Assembly: GCA_016648135.1 (NCBI GenBank)
Contig: JADDOH010005025.1
Coordinates: 1-64,000 of the forward strand
Direction of reading: 5' to 3'
Source of the DNA: Agrypnia vestita
Lineage: Eukaryota; Arthropoda; Insecta; Trichoptera; Phryganeidae
Length of the DNA stretch: 64,000 nt
A program made the translations under genes and the position numbers. The notes beneath the pieces are model-generated. The model ran no database searches. It was not told where the DNA came from and saw nothing but the letters and a program-made list of their open reading frames with translations. This document shows, one piece after another, positions 53,301-62,300 of the stretch (position 1 is the stretch's first letter; the number at the start of each line of letters is the position of its first letter).

Positions 53301-56300
53301 TGATGATATAGTCAAAATAAAAATACATTTTTCTATAAAATAAGTGCTGCATTTTTTATTATAATACACAACTGCAATAATCATAAAAATAACTAATATA
53401 TAAAAAATTTTGTAGCCGTTTGGACAACATTGACGCTTCAGACATAGATTTCGCAGTGTTTGACGTCTTGGAAAAACTTAAATTCGTCTTCTTCAAAAAA
53501 TTCTACTACTGCTCAATGGTTCCCGAAGTTTCTCACTGCAAACCTAATTCTGATGGTAAGTTGAACAAAATATATTACTGATTTGGGAATGATAACCATT
53601 ATAGGTATCTATACCTGATTAATCTAATTCATAACATAGTCTTCCTTTGACGCCACAAGTATGCAATCGTCATCTTCTTAAACTCAGTAAACTTTTTTTA
53701 ATCTTTATTACTTTTTTCTTCATGTACCACCTTCATGCAATTATCCCATGCAAGATTTGCATACACAATATTCCAGTATTTTGGACATGAAGACATTTTC
53801 TGAGGTACTCAGCTAAGATAACCTCTTGTGGATCCCGACTCACGTCAGGGGTCACCAATGTGGAGGTGGATGAGCCCTCCGGTTTAGGATGAGTTGAAGC
53901 GGTGTTGATGATCTAAAGTCACGATGGTTTTACAGAATTTATTGAATTGCAAAGTAAAAGTTATAAAGAATACAGTAGGTACAAAGGTTACAAATGAAAG
54001 CGTAACGTTCGAAGGTATGACGGCAAGGGCTTCCGCTATACGAGCCGTTCACTGGGGAAGTGAGATAGTCTGCTCTAGAGCCTACCGTTTTTATAGTTGT
54101 TGCGGACAAAGGACTCGGCGAATTATGACTTCGTCTTACTCGGCCGCTCGTGTGTGTAATATTTAGTCTGGTCAGCAATGTGAGTGTATCCGCTCTTCAT
54201 GCCCTCTAGCAATTCTCGCCTTTGTCCTCGTTCGTTGCCCTCGCATCCATTGTCGTTCTTTCCCGAATTCAGCGTTCTGATTTCGACCGTTGTACCGAGA
54301 GCGACGACCTTTCGTGTTTAGGTGTTGATGTACTCGGTACCTCCTTACTCGTGTATATGCATACATCTTTGACCGCCACACTCTTAATACCAACGCCTTC
54401 GCTATCTTCTATATTTCCCTGCGTATTGTTGTAAGAGTTCATATTCTTCATTGCGGAGAGCATTTCCGATTTCTTCTTACGTGCCATATCAGGTCCCCCC
54501 CAACGTCGACCATCACTCTGGCATAGGCTTCTCTATCCTGTGCTAGCCAGAATAGCTCCTCCATTCTATGTATTCCGGTGCATTCCCTAATATTTCTTAA
54601 CCCGAACATATGCCTCCTACCCACGCTGCGAGTACCTTTAATCTTTCCTTCAATAATGAAATGCAGCAGATCATAATTATCGTTAAGGAGAATATGTCCC
54701 AAGAATGCCATCTTTCGCATTTTAATACTGGCCGTACTTTGTCTCGGAATACAATTACCTCATAATACAATGTCTTCCAATTAAAGATAATCTCCAGAAC
54801 TACTCTCGAAGCAAAATTTAACTGTTCGAAGAATATTTTTTCTTCTGAATGAAGGCTTGAACTTTGTGGTGACATTATTATTAAAATAAAATACAAATCA
54901 CTTTTTTTTCACCACTTTATTAGAATATACAATCTATATGTTTCGAGAACAATATTCCCTTCTTCAGGATTGTCTGTACTAAAATTGAAAAAGATAAACT
55001 ATACATGTGTGTTACGGTGAAGGGTAGGTGAGGGGGGGGGGTCAGGGCTGTTAATTATGGAATGTCATCTCAAGGGGATGGAATCTTAAGTGGAAAAATA
55101 TTCAAAAGTGAGTTGTGCACAAATTTAGTCTAGTTATTTATTATATTTGAATTAATATTAACACTTTTCCTAATTAGACTATTTATTTGTGGGATCTTAT
55201 AACTAAAATGTAAAAATTTTAAACCTGTATTAATATTAAATGTATGGTCATATTCTATTAAATGTTTAGCAAAATCAGACTCAACATTACTAGTTAAAGC
55301 TTTGATGTGTTCTTTACCCCTAGTTTCAAAATTTCTTTTTTTCTTATTTTTTTTCCTTTTTTAACAATATAAAAAAGATCACAATCGATTGTGGTCAAAA
55401 AAAAGTGATTTATGTTTTATTTTAACAAATTTTATTATATTATTTTATTATATTAATATTATTTAAAAAACTTTTTTACAGAAAATTATTAAATATAAAA
55501 TGTTGGTATTTGGCTTGTTAACTAAGCGGTCTTTATTGAACATATTATTTTTTAAAGTTTGACAAAACATGGTAGGGAGAGTGAGAAGAGCCATGTTTGT
55601 CGGTGCGCGGGAGATGACATTCTTCGCTTGCGGAAGTCCTAAGTCCCAGATAGATGATCTGAAACAAAAAAAATACACTTATTTTTACTTTGCACAATAT
55701 TGTGTATAAGGTGAACTAAAATCAAGAAGAAAAATTGTAAAATAAAAAAATAATGAAGACGTTTGTTGTAAATGTGCTTGCCAATTTTCATAAAGAGTCG
55801 TCATCTACGGCATTAGGAGGATTTCCGCAAACTTTCGTACAAATTTTTATGAATAAAGCCAATGTGCGAATAAAGTGAAAAGTTTTATTCACACAAAAAA
55901 AGTGAAAAAAATGAAAAAAAAAAAGAAAAGAAGATTGAGTCAATCCTTGAGAGACGTCGCAGTAAAGTCCGCCGACTTAACTAGTACATATTGAAAACTG
56001 GCGACCTCTATTATGGAAGAAGTGAACTCTCCACAACAAAGTGCATATAATTTACGCCCTCGAAAGCAGTAATCAGTCCGCCCCCTACCTCCGCGGGTAA
56101 AGGTCGTCCTCCTGATGACGTTGAATAAGAATTCAACGAAACGTCGAGAATCGTTTCTCGGAAAAACAAACGGTTCGTATAAAATATCCGCAACCAGTTA
56201 CAGTTAAATATGAAAAACTTCATACTCACGCCTAATCTGCTATGCCAGGAGCAAAGAGGATGCCTTCCTCGTATTTACAAAGTTCTTTTATATAAAAAAA

Positions 56301-59300
56301 AAATTTTTGACCCAGCAAGCCAGAAACTTCCCTTAAATTATTATTAAATTCCATCAAAAATTACCTCTCAGTATATTTTATCCTATATAAAAATGACTTC
56401 AATAGATATAATTGAATATTTTTTCCGCAGTTTTATCCATAGTGAAATATTCTATTCATTTAGTTTTGGATAGATTAAACATCTTTAAAATGATGTTAAT
56501 AAAAGCTGTGAGTAAAAACTGGTGGAGGGCCAAGCCTTAAAATCACTAAAATAATTATTTCTGCATATAAAAAAAAATGCACAAAATTACCTGCAAGCAT
56601 TATGGATCACATCGACTTTACTGCCACCAATTTATTAACGGTCGTATCATTTCGGATCACTAAATGTTGTAATAATAACGATTTACCTCGAAATTCGATT
56701 AAGGATTTATGAAGGCTCTCTGCGTGTTCCATAAACCACCCCAACTCAACTACAGCGACACATTAAACACGATTATTAAACTGGTAGGCTGGAATAATAT
56801 TTTCTATATTACCTGATTACTGCTCATATCGAATTCTGATTAAAAAAGTAAACGATTTGTCGCGTTTGCAAAAATAAAAAAACCGCAAGCATTATCAAAA
56901 ACACACAAGCTCTATTATAAAATTTAATATAATACTTAAGAATATTATTTCGGAAAATGTCTATTAAATTACAAATTTTTCGTGCAATATATTTTGTGGG
57001 ATAATCCAATTTGTTCGCAATTTCGTGAGCATGGCGGAAATTTGATATATCGTTAGCGATTAATTTTTTTAAGTTCAGCTTGTAGATTTTGAAAATCCAG
57101 TTAACTTGATCCCAAAAAAAGCCAAATTCATAATTTTTGTTTATATTACATACTGTTTTCACTTTCTCAAAATCATGTCGTAGACACACTATTTTGATTT
57201 ATAATGGATATTAAAATTATGATATAATTAATGATTTATAATTTATTTATAATGGGGGGAAGTTATTTATCCATGGCACAACTGTACTGCAGTATAACAT
57301 TGCAGTTCATATTTTGTTTTAATTTTAATTTAAACAATTTTAGTAGGAAATTGTTGCCTTTAAATATTGGTGGAGCTTTGATTTGAAAAACTTGATTTGA
57401 ATTCCGATAAAGGGTTGGCTAGACAAATGGCTAGTTGAATATCAAAACCTACCCAACGCTAAAATGTTTTTTTTTGACAAATGAAAACTCTCTTACGTCT
57501 TGTTTATAACGTGAATAAGATGAAATAAAAATTAATGGAACAAGGAAATAAAAATAAAATATTCAAATATCGCAAAAGAAATTTGCACATTTCGTGAGTT
57601 ATTTCAACATTTAAAATTGATTTAGCACATTTTGAAACCAGACAAAGAATTTGGGTTGCTTTTTAAATTTCGGCATATGGATTTAGGTTGATTTTGAAAT
57701 TCAAGGAAATATATTATATACTCATTGAATTATCAGGGGTGTAGTGAAATAAAGTCGCAGTTATTTAAGAGCGTAAAATATTACTAAATGTTTTTGATAC
57801 AAAAAATTAGGATATTCATATTTTATTCTAGTGAATATAGATATAGGTATGTTTTGAAACTCAAGCTGATTTTTAACAAGCAACAACTTTAGATTCATAC
57901 TTATTATGATAGATGACTAATGTGTAAAATGTAAGAATGTGCTTATAAGAATGTAAGAATGTATTGATATTCATATCTAAAAAAAAACGAATGATGGTTG
58001 GGGAGGTTTTGAAACTCGACGACTCAAATGTCATACTGCTGGAGCAAAGAAGCAAGCCAATTGTTAATTTGTTCGACAAAGTTCTAATTGTATATTACCT
58101 TATAATATGAGTTTTTGGACATTTCAACGATTTTCACTTCTTCTTCTAAGGCCTATCTGGTTATGGGACATTAGCGATCATGTTGGCATCATAATCTTGC
58201 TAGCAGCAGCTCCAAATAGCTGGACCAAGGATTTCTCAAACCATTGTCCTAGAATTTTCAGCCAGGATGTCCTTCGTCTTCCAGGATCTCTTCTGCTCAC
58301 AATTTTGCCATGAATGATGAGATTCAGGATCTGGTTATAAGGATTTATATTCCTTTTGCATTCGAATCATTACATTAATTTGTAACCTATTTATCCAAAT
58401 GCTTCAAACCATTTCAGCATTGTTTCAATGAGTTTCCATGATTCCATTTCATATCAAAGTAGGTCCAGGGAATCCAGGCTCTATCTTATCACTTTCATTC
58501 GTTAATTTAGGTTTTTAAGTTAGGTAATTTAGGTAATTTAGGTGAGGTAATTTAGATCATTGCTGCATAATACCTTTTTCGTTCAAAGAATGCAACTCTG
58601 TTTTCCTCCTTATGATACTAGCTGTGCCCGCGCGGCTTCGTCAAAGAACTTTCGCGAACCTTCTAGAACCTTCTCCTTCCAGAACTTTCTAGAGCAGGTT
58701 TTTCCGGAACCTTCTAGACTCACCGACACAGTCAGCGCGGCTATTTTGAAACAATCTGAAGCATTCGCGGCCTTCCCATAATAAAACAATGTGCTAGAAA
58801 GCATATTTTCGTCACCCGCTCCCACCCACGCACAGCCACCCCCACCAAACTCGCATATTTTCGATGTGACACCAAGGGCTATCCACCACCATAACCACTG
58901 GTGGGTGGTTGTGGCTGGTTGTGGAGAAAACTTGGCGGGTAGGGAAACACGGGTTGTTTCGACTAACACGGCGAACATTTGTTGCTTTCTCCTTTGAACT
59001 ATTGAGTGTCTCGCGTTGATTCTCCGTGTCAACTGAGTCACCGACAGGACGTCTCAAGGGACGATTACGTCACGCTGGTAAGTGCCACCATTTTCGCTAC
59101 ACGACTTACTTGTTAGTCGAATCGACAAATAAAAAGCCACGACGTATAAAAAATATTTTAAAAAGCCTTTTGGGGTTAACACGTAATACTTGTGAGTATA
59201 GGAGGTTGAAAACGTAATTTCTATGAATTCCGTTATATTTTGCAGACTTCATGAAATTATGTAAAGTTTCTAATTGGCCTTACACCGGAGACGCTATATT

Positions 59301-62300
59301 GTGTTTACACGAAAACAGGAGTATACAAAAGAGAATACCCTAGGCTGTTTAAATTTGGTCTGCAAGGTTCATTACGCGTGTAATGCCTTGTAGGCTGTTT
59401 AGCCTTTTATTGCGGGGTGATTTTATATTAGGACTGAACGTAAGCAAGGTAATCGTTTGTTTTCAAAATATTTATTTTACGTTGTTTTCAGGTTCGAAAA
59501 TCGTAATAACCATGTTGATTCCTCGAAAAATTCATTATTAAGTCATGTACGTATTTTGACAATACAAAATATTATCAATATTTTTGTAAGTATGTTTTAA
59601 GAACACAATTACTGGATTTTGTCCATAGACGGATAATAATCATTAAAATATTACTAGCAGTTAAGCAATCGGCTATCGCCGAGTACTGTACTCGTGTCAC
59701 GTACAATACTTGCACAACACTTCAGGCCACTGTGCGGCCGATAGTGGCCACTGCGCGGCTATTAGTGTCTACTATTATTTATAGTTATATAGATGATGAT
59801 CTTTCGCCGTGTATGCTGTCAACTTTAACGCATTTCAAACAAAACGTATGTTCTTACTATCTTTTCTATGGTTCTAAACTAAAAATCAAACATCAAAAAT
59901 GTAATTGCCCGCAGAAAAAAGATTAACGTATGAAAATTAAAATTTCGAAAAATCTTGCTTTAAAGTGACTCGAATATTAAATAATGTATATATTTATAAT
60001 ATTTCTAAACATTTAATAATATCTAAATCTATTTTTAAATAATCTGTACATTTCGTTTCTTAAAACAAACATTCGATTTGTTTTTTTAAGCTGGAAATCT
60101 ATCTGCTGGTTATCTCCATGACTGTCATAGATAAGATAATATAATAATAATTATCGACATTTCACCTAAAGTGTTTTTTTTATTTTTTTATTTATTTACA
60201 TATTCTTATATGATCACACTACATTTATTAATTATTTGTATTAATTAAAATTAAAAATTAAATATCATGTCCCCAAATAGCAATTGTATGTTGGTGTAAG
60301 GGGACAGAAAATAGAGTAAAATAAGTGGGTACCTACACATATTAAATATCAGCGCTTTGATTTGTTAAACAGTTATCTCTTCCCCAACACAAGTCCCTTC
60401 AGCTGTTTATTGAATAGTTCTACACTATTTAATTCATTTATGCAATTGGGGATAACATTATAAAAATCGATCGCAGTGTATAGAAAACCATATCTCTCTC
60501 TATTAGTCCACGGTATATCATTTCTTATACAGGGTTATTTGTAAAACATTAATAACCTCGCAGGACTTTATTCCTGCCTTGATTATGAATCGAAAATGTT
60601 CAAGCTATCATGACCTAATACCAATAGTTATGGAGATATGCGACATCAAAGTTTGCATTTTTTTTTCAATATTTCTGACATATTTTTTGAAAAACGTTTT
60701 ACTATCATTACAGTAAATTATATCTAATATGAAAAATTAATTTCCTTTAATACAAGTCAAATAAAATAATAAAAACCTTCGAATTCCAATTGGAAAACAT
60801 TAAAACTTGTATTGAAATTGATTTATTGATCAATTTATTCGTTTAACCACGCTTATATATAAACTTCACTTGTTTGTCTATCTGTACGGATTATTATAAT
60901 CTATATTTCACTATTTATATAGATTTGCACTTCCTAATGTCCAACCCAGCTGAAATTTTGCATACACGACAATACATGAATCGATTATCAGATTCACTAA
61001 TTGAGCAGTGAATCCATTATCATTAATTGATCAAAGTTTTATATGGGAAATTAGTTAATGAGCTGACCAAAAGATGGCACTAGTTTCCTTCCGAAGTGAT
61101 TTTGTATGAAATTATATACTTCACAAGCGCATCCATAAATGAGTTGGCTTATGCATGTGATGTTCTAAGGTGGACTTCAACCAAATTTAATCATAAGAAT
61201 TTCCTGCAGGTGTGGCGTAGTTGGTAAGTGTTAGGCAAAATTTGAAATTGGTCGAATTTAATATTTCTTTAGCCGTTACAAACGCTAACCATGAAAATAC
61301 ATGTATTTAATTCAAGTGCGAAATGATGACGATTACATCTAGTTTAGAGAATTAAGAAATATTTTATTAAATTAATATTTCTTCGTGTTTATCGCCACAT
61401 TCACATTCAAAATGTTTTTTTTTACTTTTCGGAGTTTTAGGGCTATGAATTTTTTTATTTTTGAGGGTCGCATGCTCGGCGCGGGCCTCGTGAAAAAACA
61501 CAGATAGTTATTAGTTATACATCAACCTAATAATAATAATGACACACGTCTCCAGGTATATCCTCGTTGAAAGAACTGGTGAGCAGGCCGGTTCTGCGTC
61601 TTTCTGCTTGGTTGGTGGCTGTGCTCACCCTGGCCGGGAACCTACTGGTGCTGTGGGGAAGATTTCTGTCCAGAGACGAGAACCGCGCCCTATCGCTTCT
61701 GATCAGAAACCTCGCTGGTGAGTTGATCTGCATTGTCATTTTATTTAATGGACAGCTGAAATGTCGTACCATTCAAAAAGTTTGATATTTTCTGATCTAG
61801 AAAGGGAATAATATTTTGCAGAGTTAAAAAATTCCGCATTTTAGAATGTTATCTGCGACTTACGAATATAAAAATGAAATATTTATGATAAAATATGGTA
61901 AATCAGACAAAAATATAGGATTAGTATTGTCATTTTATTTAATGGACAACAGAAATGTCGTACCATTCAAAAAGTTTATATTTTCTGATCTAATATTTTG
62001 TAGAGTTAAAAAATTCCGCATTTTAGAAAGTTATCTGCGACTTACGAATATAAAAATTAAATATTTATGATAAAATATTGTAAATCATACAAAAATATAT
62101 CATTAGCAGAACGTGGTTTCGATCCACGGACCTCTGGGTTATGGGCCCAGCACGCTTCCGCTGCGCCACTCTGCTGTTGGAGCGAGTTGTCAAAATATTG
62201 TATAAATACTTTTTGGACGCTCATAAAATATTTTTTAATAATTTATTTATTTAAAAGTATTAATAAAATTTCGTAAAAATAACTGTGATGTTGTTTTCCA

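Noticed and set aside
54269..54487. 72-codon frame starting MARKKKSEML
   Set aside because: It begins inside the AAGAAG tail of a non-LTR fragment and continues into retroelement sequence, so the frame is a junction artefact.
55031..55041. Run of G and G-rich tract (possible G-quadruplex)
   Set aside because: A single run, without the four spaced G tracts needed. It lies in the 3' part of a Penelope-like fragment.
61204..61240. GGTGTGGCGTAGTTGGTAAGTG, tRNA 5'-half-like
   Set aside because: Only a D-arm-like part. No anticodon or T arm follows.
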